Origin: Clostridium sp. DL-VIII
GTDB taxonomy: Bacteria > Bacillota > Clostridia > Clostridiales > Clostridiaceae
Direction: 5' to 3'
Assembly: GCF_000230835.1 (NCBI RefSeq)
Contig: NZ_CM001240.1
Coordinates: forward strand, 3,917,779 to 3,981,778
Length of the DNA: 64,000 nucleotides
Shown: piece by piece, positions 45,426-55,304 of the stretch
How positions within the stretch are numbered: position 1 is the first letter of the stretch
How the letters are laid out: each line of letters opens with the position of its first letter
The notes under the pieces: model-generated
Databases searched by the model: none
The model's input: only the letters and a program-made list of their open reading frames with translations
What the model was told of the DNA's origin: nothing
Made by a program: the position numbers and the translations under genes

Positions 45426-48400
45426 CTATTTATTTGATTGTGCCTTAATTGCAGCGTTAATAATTGGAATCTGATGTGCTCCAAACCAGTACATATCTTG
45501 ATTTCCAAATATTTTAATAGCTTCTCCTGTTATATAATCCGATTTATCCGAAGCTAGGAATACAGCCAAATCAGCAACTTTTTCAGTAGGTATAGCTTTT
45601 TTTCTTAGAGCTTCTGGTGTCATATTTGTATCAACAAAAGCTGGACAAATTGCATTTACTTGAATATTGCTTAATTTCAATTCTTCCGACAGAGATTTTG
45701 TAAATCCTATTACTGCGTGTTTTGAAGCTGCATAAGCACTCATTAGAGGGTATCCAATAAAGGACGAATCTGATCCCATATTAATAATCTTTCCTGATCT
45801 TTGACTAACTAAATGAGGTGTAACGGCTTTACACATATTATAAGTACCGAACAAATTTACCTCTACAATATTCTTCCACTCATCAGCATCCATACCACTA
45901 AATGCTTCTAATTTTGTTATACCTGCATTATTTATTAATACGTCTATTTTCCCATAGGTAGAGATGATTTTATTTACTGCTTCAGAAACTTCACTATAAT
46001 TGCTTATATCTGCTACTATAGAAATAACTCTGCCTCCTATTTTTTTAATCTCTTGTTCAGTTTCTTTAAGCTCCCATTCTGTTCTAGAAATAATTGCAAC
46101 TTTAGCATCTTCCCCTGCTGCTTCAATAGCCATTGTTTTTCCTATTCCCCTGCCTCCACCAGTTACAATTACGACTTTATCTGTTAAAACACCTTGCTTT
46201 TTATTTTCTTTTACTGGTGCAAGAGGTTTTAAACCACTGCTTACTACTAAATTTTCCTTATTATTTATATAAGAAAGCATTTCAGAAACTGCTTTAATAT
46301 ACTCATTTCCTAAAGTTCTTATGGTAGCTTCTTCATATTTATTTTTAGAATACTCTATTTCTAAAATTAGCTTCCCATCTACTATTGAAAAGAAAAATTC
46401 AATTGAAGAAATTCTCTTTTGCTCAGGATGCGAATATCTCCTGTCCATTTCATCCTTTGAAAATTCAAATACATCATACTCATTATTATTTCTGTTTCCT
46501 AAGTAATTTGCTCTTATAGAAGTTAATTTTAAATCTGGATACATATACGCTGGTAATTCCTCTGAAATCAAATCATAACTTATACCATTTAGCGGCACCT
46601 TATTAATTCCATCTGTAATCTTATTAACTATTTTTCCCCAATTCTCGTCACTATCAATAGAAATTCCTAAAGGATAGTTAATTGCAAAGTTTCCTACAGT
46701 ATCAAAGAATGTACTGTTATCAAGCATTCTTCCATTCATTCTATGACTGACAACCACCCATTGCTTTCCGTATTTCTTTTGAAGCATCTTATAAAGAGGA
46801 GCAAGAATAATTGAATAAAAACTTGTTCCAAAATACTTTTTCCCTGTAGTCTGCAATTTTAAAGTTTCAGCCTTATCTAAAGTAAAAGTTAGTAATTCAG
46901 CTGATCCTTCATTATTATTTCCTAAATTCAATTCCTCTTTAATCCTAAAAGAATATGACTCCGAAGGAAATTGCTTCTTATAATACTCTATAAATTCTGC
47001 AGCTCTTTTATTTTTCTCTTTATTAACTTCAAGAACAAAATCCTTATATGATTTTGTTTCTTCTATTTTAATATCACCACTATCAGAAATAAGCTCCTTA
47101 TAAATTTTCCATATTTCTTTAAACAATAATTGATTTGCTATAAGGTCAGAAATTAAATGATGCCCAACTACCGAAATATCATAAGAAGAATCATTTACCC
47201 TTATAACAACCACCTTCCAAAGCGGCCATTTATCTACCTCTAAATTCTTAATAACTTCATTAATTAAATTTTTTATTTCTTCATTTCTCTCTTCTTCACT
47301 AAGATGAGAACCATCATAATAATCTGCTTCTACTATTTGATCATCTGATACAAATTTCTGCATCCATTTTCCGTCTTTATTAACTAATATACTTCTTAGC
47401 GCATCATTATTATTAGCTACTATAGTTAAAGCTTTATTAAACATATCGCAATCTAAAGGCTGCTTATATAAAAATCTTGTATATCCTGTCCATTGATATG
47501 GATAATCAAAGTAACTCATTAAAAATTTCTGTGCAGGTGCTAATGGAATCTCTTCTACAATTGAATCTTTCATATTAAGCTTGTTTGTATCAAAGGCTTC
47601 AACTTTTTCTCCACTTAGACTCATTTTAGATTTTTCCTTTAAATCCTTTCTATCAAGCTTGCCATTAGGTGTTTTTGGCAAAGCAGCTGTCCATTCAAAA
47701 TGATGTGGAACCATATAATAAGGTAATTTTTTTAATATAAATTCTTTTAACTCACTATCATCAGTTCTACTCCCTGCCATCCATGCAATTAACTGCTTTT
47801 GGCCTTCAATATAATCAATTGCAATTACAGCAACTTCATTTACATTTGGATGGGCACCAAGTACTGCTTCAATCTCTCCAAGTTCAACTCTAAAGCCTCT
47901 TATTTTCACTTGATTATCTATCCTTCCGAGATATTCATAACTTCCATCTGGTTTCTTTGTAGTTAAATCTCCAGTTTTATATAAGTATTCTCCCGGAATT
48001 TCCTTAAATGGATTTGGTTTGAAAGCTTCCTCTGTTTTTTCCTTATTATTTTTATAGCCTTTAGCAAGTTGAATCCCACCAATCCAAAGCTCACCTATTT
48101 CTCCTTCAGGGAGTTCTTTCATATTTTTATCTAAGTTTTTTATAAAAACATTGGCGATAGGCTTTCCTATTGGAATAGTGTTTTCTCCGTCTGCCCCAGG
48201 TCTTTTATCAATTTTGTGATAAGTAACATCAATTGATGCCTCTGTAGGTCCATACATGTTTGCAAGACCTACGTCTAATCCATACTTATCTATCCATTTT
48301 TGAATTATTGGCATTGGCAGTGCTTCACCACTGAAAATCAACCATCTTAAATCCTTAAAACTATAATCATCATCTTCTAAAGAATTTACAAATTCGCCAA

Positions 48401-51400
48401 ATAAGGATGGTACAAAGTGCATTACGTTTATCTTTGTATCTATTAACCATTCGGCTAAAGCCCATGGATTTTTAACAATATCATTTCTTGCAGGACACAC
48501 TATGCCTCCATACATTAATGGCCAAAAAAGCTCCCAAACTGAAATATCAAAGCAACAAGAGGTCTTTTGAGCAACACGCTCACCTAATTTTAATTTGAAG
48601 GTATCCTGATGCCATTTTAAGCGATTCATATACCCCCTATGTCCAAGCATAACTCCTTTAGGATTTCCTGTTGACCCAGAAGTATATAATACTGTCATCA
48701 AATCATCTGGTGAATTTATATATTCAGGAGCAGCATCTGAAACTTCCATCCAGTGTTCTTTTAGCACCTGATTATAATCATCTGCAAAATTCATAGGAGT
48801 TCCGTGATCTAAATACATAAGAGTTTGTACATTTGAATCTTTTTCTATTAATCTACTTAAAAATTCCTTTAGACCATGCTCAGTAAGTAAAATCTCTATA
48901 CCAGCGCTCTTCATTATATATTGAATACGATCAGCTGGATAAACAGGATCTACTGGCACATAAGCTGCACCTGCTTTCATGATACCAAGCATACCAATAA
49001 GCATCATAGGCCCTGGATACACCATTATTCCAACAAGAGAGTCTCTTTTAATTCCTTGACTTCTAAGGTAATTAGCAATTTTGTTTGACATTCTATCTAA
49101 CTCTCTATAAGTTATGTTTTCATCTTTATACAATATTGCTGTTAAATCAGGTGTTTCCCTGCATTGCTTAACAATTTGCATATAAGGTATTTCATCTGCA
49201 TATTGTGAATTTACTTCTATAATTGATTTATTTTCATGCTTGCTGTTATTATTCTCTATTACTAAAGCCATTTCACTTAAAGTTCTACATTTAAATAAAG
49301 AATTTTTATCAATTCCTTTATGAAGCTTAGCTAGTCTTGTTATTATACGTATAAGTTGAAGGGAATCAACTCCAAAGGCTGTTACTAAATCTTTATTAAT
49401 ATCATCTTTGTTAATAGCAGTTACACAAACCTCTTCAGCTATTTCTGTAAGCTCTTCAATTAACCTATTATCTTCTATAATTTTTGACTTAATTTCATCA
49501 TCTTTTATCTCTATTTGATAACTTGCAAATAATTCAAGATTACTAATAAACGCTTCAACAAGTGTTTTTATATTATCTTCGTTAAAATGTAAACTGTCAT
49601 AATTAGATGTGATAATAATTTTATTATGGAAAAGCTCAACCAGATTATCTATAGCGCCTGCATTTGTTGAGGTATATGCTTCATAATCAATTACCTTTAA
49701 ATCTCCGTAAGTTTCTTTAAGCTTAGTATCGCCAACAAAAGATAGATATAGATTTGATTTTAAACTAGAACGTACAATTGAAGCTGTTGTCTTTGGCATC
49801 TTTCCATCTTCAAGCATTTCTTGTTCTTTTGCCATTTTAGCAGCTCTGCAAATTTGTGCTCTATCTATTCCTCCAGATATATTTTCTTTTATTTCTTTAT
49901 CTACTTCTGTTACAAAATCTATTAAATCTTCATCAGAAGCTCTTGTTTTAAAATTTAATGCCATATTCTGAGCAAAGCATCCTATGATTCCTGTTGCATC
50001 AATGTTTGGATATACTTTCCCACCCGTTGGTAAGTTTATAATTATCTCATCATTTTCTTTGTCCAATTCTCTTATAGTTTTCAAATATGCAGAAACTATA
50101 AGAGTAAATAAAGAGACTCTCCAAATTCTTGACTTTTCTAAAAGTGATTTAGTTAAAGTTTCATTTAACCAATATTTTTGTGCCTTAACTAATGCAAAAT
50201 CATTATTTGCCTTGTTATTGTTAAAAGGATTAAATTTATGTTTTGCTTTACCATTTACTTGTACATACTTTTCCAAACTTTTATTTTCTTCTGGACTATT
50301 CCAATTGTTTATTTCTAAAACTGCATTGTTATATTCATCTCTTGATAATTTTTTTGGAAGATTAATATTTACTCCCTGCATCTTTCCTGAATATATCTCT
50401 AGGATTTCTCTAAGAATTTGTTGATTAGAAAGGCCATCAGAGACTAAATGGTTATTCGCAAATATTAATTCATATTGCATGTAACTTGTTTGAATAACCA
50501 TAAACTTATGAAGTGGAAATTTAAAAATATCAAAAGGATTATTAATTATATCTTCAACTATTTGTCTTATAGTTTGATTTTTAGCTTCTTCAGGCAGATT
50601 TCTTATATCCTGCACATTGATTTTAGGTAATAACGGTCTATTATGAATTTTAAGCTTATAATCTTTAAAACTCTTTGAACCTTCTCTGCTTTCAAATCCT
50701 GAAGCTAAGCTTGGATTCCTTTTTATTAATTCAAGCCAGCTTTCTTGGAGCAATTCTAAATTTAACTGTCCTTCAAGCTTTACTCCTGAACAGATAGTTA
50801 AGGTTCCTACTGACCAATACGATATTAGGAATGGATATTGAGCATTTAAAATCACTAATTCTTCTGCTTCAGTTTTTTCTTTTGCTCCATCCTTAGTTAA
50901 AGTTTCTGTATTATAAAATTCTTGAAACATAAAGACAATTTCGCCTATTGTCTGCAGCGACATTAAATAAGTTATTGGATATTTATTATTGAAATTGTCT
51001 TGTTCTTCTTTTGGTATAAGCTTCATTAGCTCAGTCATAAGAGTTACCATTTTAATTGAATCGATACCTAAATCACTTTCAAGAAACATCTCTAAATCAA
51101 GATCTGCTACTTTATGTCCTGTCACATTTGATATAAGTTCATATACCATTGTTTTAATGTCAATTTTATTTATTGTTTCAACCTTCTTATTTGATACTTC
51201 TTCCTCATAAACTTCTTCATTTAATCCTTCTACATTATAAAATTCCTCAAACATAAGAACAATTTCTCCTATTGTCTGCATAGACATTAAATATGTTATA
51301 GGATACTTAAAAGTGAAATTCTCTAAATCCTCAGCTGGCACAAGTTTCATTAGTTGATTCATAAGTGTGACCATTTTTATTGAATCAATACCTAAATCAC

Positions 51401-51512
51401 TTTCAAGAAACATTTCTAAGTCAAGATCTACTACTTTGTGACCTGTTACATTTGATACATTTTCAAATATTAATGCTTTAATATCTGTTAGATTTGTTTG
51501 ATTACCATACAT
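45426..51512 (-). CDS. Hybrid NRPS: ACP-ACP-C-PCP-A(Ser)-C-SDR
   Basis: The 2028 aa begin with two near-identical PKS-type ACPs (Ser 44 and Ser 152, each in DLGIDSIKMV). A condensation-like domain follows (210-650, NNHLVSDG near 355). Next is a carrier (Ser about 717, FGVDSLQL), then an adenylation domain (770-1290, TSGSTGNPKG, YGPTEAS, GKLDRKDL) with pocket code DIWHISMID, close to serine. A second C domain (about 1320-1730, GHHLISD near 1450) precedes an SDR reductase (about 1775-2020, TGGGRGIG, NNAG, YAASK). No PCP follows the A domain and there is no terminal TE. It is the first gene of the operon, with AAAGGGGA before the ATG. Confidence 0.92.
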   Translation of the reverse strand: MYGNQTNLTDIKALIFENVSNVTGHKVVDLDLEMFLESDLGIDSIKMVTLMNQLMKLVPAEDLENFTFKYPITYLMSMQTIGEIVLMFEEFYNVEGLNEEVYEEEVSNKKVETINKIDIKTMVYELISNVTGHKVADLDLEMFLESDLGIDSIKMVTLMTELMKLIPKEEQDNFNNKYPITYLMSLQTIGEIVFMFQEFYNTETLTKDGAKEKTEAEELVILNAQYPFLISYWSVGTLTICSGVKLEGQLNLELLQESWLELIKRNPSLASGFESREGSKSFKDYKLKIHNRPLLPKINVQDIRNLPEEAKNQTIRQIVEDIINNPFDIFKFPLHKFMVIQTSYMQYELIFANNHLVSDGLSNQQILREILEIYSGKMQGVNINLPKKLSRDEYNNAVLEINNWNSPEENKSLEKYVQVNGKAKHKFNPFNNNKANNDFALVKAQKYWLNETLTKSLLEKSRIWRVSLFTLIVSAYLKTIRELDKENDEIIINLPTGGKVYPNIDATGIIGCFAQNMALNFKTRASDEDLIDFVTEVDKEIKENISGGIDRAQICRAAKMAKEQEMLEDGKMPKTTASIVRSSLKSNLYLSFVGDTKLKETYGDLKVIDYEAYTSTNAGAIDNLVELFHNKIIITSNYDSLHFNEDNIKTLVEAFISNLELFASYQIEIKDDEIKSKIIEDNRLIEELTEIAEEVCVTAINKDDINKDLVTAFGVDSLQLIRIITRLAKLHKGIDKNSLFKCRTLSEMALVIENNNSKHENKSIIEVNSQYADEIPYMQIVKQCRETPDLTAILYKDENITYRELDRMSNKIANYLRSQGIKRDSLVGIMVYPGPMMLIGMLGIMKAGAAYVPVDPVYPADRIQYIMKSAGIEILLTEHGLKEFLSRLIEKDSNVQTLMYLDHGTPMNFADDYNQVLKEHWMEVSDAAPEYINSPDDLMTVLYTSGSTGNPKGVMLGHRGYMNRLKWHQDTFKLKLGERVAQKTSCCFDISVWELFWPLMYGGIVCPARNDIVKNPWALAEWLIDTKINVMHFVPSLFGEFVNSLEDDDYSFKDLRWLIFSGEALPMPIIQKWIDKYGLDVGLANMYGPTEASIDVTYHKIDKRPGADGENTIPIGKPIANVFIKNLDKNMKELPEGEIGELWIGGIQLAKGYKNNKEKTEEAFKPNPFKEIPGEYLYKTGDLTTKKPDGSYEYLGRIDNQVKIRGFRVELGEIEAVLGAHPNVNEVAVIAIDYIEGQKQLIAWMAGSRTDDSELKEFILKKLPYYMVPHHFEWTAALPKTPNGKLDRKDLKEKSKMSLSGEKVEAFDTNKLNMKDSIVEEIPLAPAQKFLMSYFDYPYQWTGYTRFLYKQPLDCDMFNKALTIVANNNDALRSILVNKDGKWMQKFVSDDQIVEADYYDGSHLSEEERNEEIKNLINEVIKNLEVDKWPLWKVVVIRVNDSSYDISVVGHHLISDLIANQLLFKEIWKIYKELISDSGDIKIEETKSYKDFVLEVNKEKNKRAAEFIEYYKKQFPSESYSFRIKEELNLGNNNEGSAELLTFTLDKAETLKLQTTGKKYFGTSFYSIILAPLYKMLQKKYGKQWVVVSHRMNGRMLDNSTFFDTVGNFAINYPLGISIDSDENWGKIVNKITDGINKVPLNGISYDLISEELPAYMYPDLKLTSIRANYLGNRNNNEYDVFEFSKDEMDRRYSHPEQKRISSIEFFFSIVDGKLILEIEYSKNKYEEATIRTLGNEYIKAVSEMLSYINNKENLVVSSGLKPLAPVKENKKQGVLTDKVVIVTGGGRGIGKTMAIEAAGEDAKVAIISRTEWELKETEQEIKKIGGRVISIVADISNYSEVSEAVNKIISTYGKIDVLINNAGITKLEAFSGMDADEWKNIVEVNLFGTYNMCKAVTPHLVSQRSGKIINMGSDSSFIGYPLMSAYAASKHAVIGFTKSLSEELKLSNIQVNAICPAFVDTNMTPEALRKKAIPTEKVADLAVFLASDKSDYITGEAIKIFGNQDMYWFGAHQIPIINAAIKAQSNK
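50870..51512 (-). repeat. Tandem ACP coding repeat (two units of about 324 bp)
   Basis: The first two ACPs of the NRPS match in long stretches, for example LDLEMFLESDLGIDSIKMV in both, and differ only in scattered positions. The active serines are spaced exactly 108 codons apart. This is a recent in-frame duplication of one carrier unit. Confidence 0.8.
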
Positions 51513-52202
51513 TTTTCTTTTCCCCTTTCATTCTCAAGTTATATGTGTTTTTATACCTACCCATTTAATTTTCTTATGTATTTCACTCATTAGTTTAACT
51601 ATTGGAAATCTTGTTAAATAACGAGCTTATAATCAAAATACATAACTCTTTCCCTTCAATAAAAATTTTTCTTGTTTATTTTCATACTATATCAAAACAT
51701 TTTTAGGTTTATCTTAAAATTATGTTAAATATATGCATTACGATTCAATATTGGTAGAATGCATTCTTTATTTCTCATTACTTTATCAATATATTCATTT
51801 TTAAATTATTATTATTAAAATTGGAGCTTTGCTTAAAACAGACTTATTCTAATATTTATATATTCTTTTTATAGCTGGAGTTATTTTATTGATTTCTCTT
51901 ATGATAAATAAAAAAATGAAAGTTTTCTTATGATATGCTTATTTATGACGAACTCATTATGCTTCATTATTTGAAATTTATAGAAAATTTTAAAATCAAA
52001 ATATATTATAAAAATATATATTTGTGAAATTTGTTCTTAATTGCCTTTATTTTATACACATTTTATATTATATTGAAGATAATGTAAATATACTTTTGAA
52101 AAAAATAAAGATAAATGGATAAACTTGTACTATACCGTATAAACTTGTACTATACAGTATAAACTAACTCAGTAAACTATGACATACTAAGGAGGTGTTT
52201 TA
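51513..52202. other. Intergenic region, 690 bases
   Basis: This separates the divergent NRPS gene and the 54-aa ORF. The NRPS-proximal part is AT-rich promoter territory with no motif I can name. The other side holds palindromic repeats (52121-52165). No other ORF of interest was found on either strand. Confidence 0.5.
52121..52165 (+). promoter_or_regulatory. Tandem 20-bp palindromic operator-like repeats
   Basis: Two 20-bp units, AAACTTGTACTATACCGTAT and AAACTTGTACTATACAGTAT, lie head to tail, followed by AAACT. The dyads TATACCGTATA (52131-52141) and TATACAGTATA (52151-52161) are centred 20 bp apart, two helical turns, as for dimeric repressors binding cooperatively. They are about 40-70 bp before the 54-aa gene at 52203. 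The regulator is unknown. Confidence 0.5.
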
Positions 52203-52367
52203 ATGACAAAGGATAGTCAACCAGATAATAAAAAGGCAAGAATGGAGAAATGCAATTATCAAACTCCAATAACTGAGGAAGGTCATAATCATAATCCTAA
52301 TAGGAAACATAAATCCGTAGAGGATCAAGGAGTTTCAAGTGACCATTTCAACAGATTTGGTAATTAA
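52203..52367 (+). CDS. Small 54-aa hydrophilic protein
   Basis: This short ORF has a near-ideal AAGGAGG ribosome site about 8 nt upstream and its own terminator downstream, which makes translation likely. The sequence is very polar: MTKDSQPDNKKARMEKC at the start and FNRFGN at the end, with several His/Asn pairs (GHNHNPNRKH). It has no hydrophobic core. I recognise no family. Small acid- or base-rich proteins of this type are often sporulation- or stress-induced in clostridia, but that is only suggestive. Confidence 0.65.
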   Translation: MTKDSQPDNKKARMEKCNYQTPITEEGHNHNPNRKHKSVEDQGVSSDHFNRFGN

Positions 52368-52379
52368 AACATATGAAAT

Positions 52380-52431
52380 AAAATAGTAGCCCTAAAGTAT
52401 TAAATAAACGTATATACCCGGCTGCTATTTT
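52380..52431 (+). terminator. Terminator of the 54-aa gene
   Basis: AAAATAGTAGCC (52380-52391) pairs with GGCTGCTATTTT (52420-52431), with one G-U pair. CTTATTTTTT follows on the plus strand. Confidence 0.75.
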
Positions 52432-52464
52432 CTTATTTTTTGATTTTGCATTAATTAATTAAAA

Positions 52465-52492
52465 ATAACCAAGTGAAAATCCACTTGGTTAT
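52465..52492 (-). terminator. Terminator of the chemoreceptor gene
   Basis: ATAACCAAGTG (52465-52475) and CACTTGGTTAT (52482-52492) form a perfect 11-bp stem. Read on the minus strand it is followed by TTTTTAATT. It lies 40 nt past the stop at 52532. Confidence 0.8.
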
Positions 52493-52531
52493 ATCCTTAA
52501 TTATTGAATTAGTAAAATAACATAGTATATA

Positions 52532-54580
52532 TTAAACCTCAAATTTTTCTATAAGAGCCTCCAATTTCTGAGCTAAATTATGAAGCTCATCTGCTTGAGT
52601 TTTAACATTTTGTATATCATTTAATTGATTAGCTACACTAGCATTTACTTCTTCTGTTGAAGCTGCTGACTGCTCAGATACACATGAAATATTCTGTATA
52701 TTTGAAGTAAGCAGATTACTATTAACTAACATTGATTCAATATTTTCATTCATTGAAGAAATTTTCTCTATTATACTTGCAATAGATTTATTTAATTTTT
52801 CAAAGCTTTGTTCTGTAATAGAAACCGCTGAATTTTGATTTTCTACATCAGATCTTATATTGTCCATATTCACGGCTGCAGTTTTTGTCGTTTCTATAAC
52901 TTTATTAATTATATTTCTAATATGTTCAGCAGATGAACCAGATTGTTCAGCAAGTACTCTAACCTCTTCTGCAACTACAGCAAATCCCTTTCCAGACTCT
53001 CCCGCTCTTGCTGCTTCTATAGCAGCGTTTAAGGCTAATAAATTAGTCTGAGAGGAAATATTTGATATTGTACTTAATATTTGTCCAATGTCTTCAGTTT
53101 CTTTCACCAAAACTCCAATACTCTCAGAAATTTGTGAAACTCCATTTATAGTACTTTCATTTTTTGTCTTAAGTTCTTTAAATGCATCCATTGTCCTTTC
53201 ACTGCTGACTTCCATCTCATGGCTTTCAGTAGTGATTTTGCTATTATATTCCTTAATTTTTGATAAGTTATTATTAAATTCAGTTGCAATATCAGACGCC
53301 CTGTCTATTTCAGAAGCTTGTTCTTGAACTCCCTTTGAGATCTCATCGATTACTCTTGATATTTCTTCTGAAGAGGTAGTAACTTCTTCTGCCTGTTTAG
53401 TGAGATCTTTAGAGAAATCTAATACATGATCCGCAGAATCCTTAACTGATATAACCAAACTTTTAACACTATCAATCATATTTGAGAATCTTTTTCCCAG
53501 CTCTCCAAGCTCATCAGAACTATTTATATTTGTGACTACTCTCAAATCACCAGCTTCACCTTTTTTCATAGCTTCTTTTAAATGATTAATATGATTTGTT
53601 AGGTTTTTAGAAATTGATATCCCAACTCCTAAGGCAGCTATAATAAATAAAAGGGAGAATCCGATAAGTATTACAGCATTAGAAATAATTTTAGAATATA
53701 CCTCACTGGTATCAATCATTCCAATTAATTTCCAACCAGATTTCTCATTATTTAATGAGTAAATAAATTTATTTTTCCCATTAAATTTATCCTGCATAAA
53801 ATTTGATTTATTTTCTAATATTGATTTCACCCATGATACTTCAGATTTATCCTTAAAAGCATTTTCTACCTTTTGGTCTTGTGTATCAACATTAGTATTC
53901 ACTCTATCAGGATTTAAATTTTCCCCTGACAACTCTTGATTTTTTGTGGCTAACACTATTCCTGTTTTATCCATTAGTAATATTTCACCAGTGTTTTCAA
54001 TTTTAGTGTTATTAAACAGCTGTGCTATATTTTCTATATCAATATCTATTCCAGCAACCCCTATCGGATTTCCTGCATCATCTAATATCTGCTTCGTAGC
54101 TGTTACTACAGTCTTACCAGTTGCTAAATCTTTATAAGCATCTTGCCAAAGCACCTTACTACTCGAAATTGAGTCTTTATACCACGACTTTCCTGTTGGA
54201 TCATAGCCTTCTGGAAGAGTTGTTTCAGGATATATATACATGTTTTTATTATTTGTTGCAATATAAACATTTAATATTTGCGGATTGCTTTTAACTATTC
54301 CCTTAAGTTCTTTTTTCACCACATCGCCATTGGGATTTGCAAGTGCCGCCTTCGCTATTGAATTCTCAGTTATCTGAGATAACTCCGCTTCATAACTATT
54401 ATAAGTTTGATCTATAACATTGTTTACCCCTTCTATGGACTTATCTATTGAACTAACATAAGAAGCTTTAAGATTATTATAAAGTATTATATTTGAAATG
54501 ATACCTGCTGTGCACATAGGCACTAAGATTATTAATAAAAATGTCACACTAAGTCTTTTCTTTATAGATTTAAATTTCAT
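52532..54580 (-). CDS. Methyl-accepting chemotaxis protein with dCache sensor
   Basis: At 682 aa it has an N-terminal membrane helix (about 11-31). An extracellular dCache domain (about 35-280, [13 protein letters not shown], and [13 protein letters not shown]) is followed by a second helix (about 295-318), a HAMP domain (about 320-370) and the long cytoplasmic signalling coil. The hairpin tip reads [31 protein letters not shown] (about 535-566), the strongly conserved MCP motif. The dCache WYK region resembles amino-acid-binding forms but the canonical Arg is replaced by Lys, so the ligand is uncertain. No che genes are nearby. Confidence 0.93.
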   Translation of the reverse strand: MKFKSIKKRLSVTFLLIILVPMCTAGIISNIILYNNLKASYVSSIDKSIEGVNNVIDQTYNSYEAELSQITENSIAKAALANPNGDVVKKELKGIVKSNPQILNVYIATNNKNMYIYPETTLPEGYDPTGKSWYKDSISSSKVLWQDAYKDLATGKTVVTATKQILDDAGNPIGVAGIDIDIENIAQLFNNTKIENTGEILLMDKTGIVLATKNQELSGENLNPDRVNTNVDTQDQKVENAFKDKSEVSWVKSILENKSNFMQDKFNGKNKFIYSLNNEKSGWKLIGMIDTSEVYSKIISNAVILIGFSLLFIIAALGVGISISKNLTNHINHLKEAMKKGEAGDLRVVTNINSSDELGELGKRFSNMIDSVKSLVISVKDSADHVLDFSKDLTKQAEEVTTSSEEISRVIDEISKGVQEQASEIDRASDIATEFNNNLSKIKEYNSKITTESHEMEVSSERTMDAFKELKTKNESTINGVSQISESIGVLVKETEDIGQILSTISNISSQTNLLALNAAIEAARAGESGKGFAVVAEEVRVLAEQSGSSAEHIRNIINKVIETTKTAAVNMDNIRSDVENQNSAVSITEQSFEKLNKSIASIIEKISSMNENIESMLVNSNLLTSNIQNISCVSEQSAASTEEVNASVANQLNDIQNVKTQADELHNLAQKLEALIEKFEV

Positions 54581-55304
54581 TTATTTGCCCCTCCCAAATA
54601 CTACAATTGTAGCAGTATAGATGCATATTTCTTAAACCTTAAAAGCAGCTAACAAGTAAATTAGTTTACAATCAAAATTTGCTTCTATTGTAAAGCCTTT
54701 TCTTATCCTTCTACTCATGTGGCTTAGTTTCTATGGACATATTACGTGATGATACTTTTATTTTGCAATTTATGTACAATTATTACCTATACTATTTTTT
54801 AATGTAATTTAAATTATTAGAATTTTTAAGTATATGTTGTGATTTTAATTTAAGCTATTACTCTGCTAGTCTACTCTTATAAAATCCCTTCTTTCCTTAA
54901 GCTTCATAGGATAAATTATTATCATTACTTCTACCTTATTTCACTGTAATTACATTCCATATACTAACTTTTTTTATGTATTTTCCAAACATAATTTTAT
55001 GCATCAATATATATATTTTAACATTTTATCCTTAATATCTCCAGTTGTACTTGGCTTTTATACCATTTTTATACAGTGTTTTTTAATATTATGCATAAAA
55101 TATACATAACTTTTATATATAATATATTTTAAAAGCTTTACATGTAACATTCCTATTAAATATCAATTAATTTCTTCTTAATTTCTCAATTTATATATTT
55201 TTCTCACATGTAAAAATCCACAACTTTTGTTGTGGATTTTATGGTAAGGTGAAGTGCTATCTTTACGATTCTTTACTTTTCACAAGCCTTCAATTATGAC
55301 TCCG
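54581..55304. other. Intergenic region, 724 bases
   Basis: Very AT-rich. Promoter territory for the chemoreceptor lies at its left end. The only structure I see is the hairpin at 55213-55240, which ends the deaminase gene. No immunity-like or other ORF was found. Confidence 0.5.
55213..55240 (-). terminator. Terminator of the deaminase gene
   Basis: AAAATCCACAAC (55213-55224) and its complement (55229-55240) enclose a TTTT loop. On the minus strand a T-run follows, giving a good U-tail after the stem. It lies 65 nt past the stop at 55305. Confidence 0.8.

Noticed and set aside
49984..50424. 146-aa plus-strand ORF within the NRPS
   Set aside because: Shadow of the condensation-domain coding region; no ribosome site or homology.
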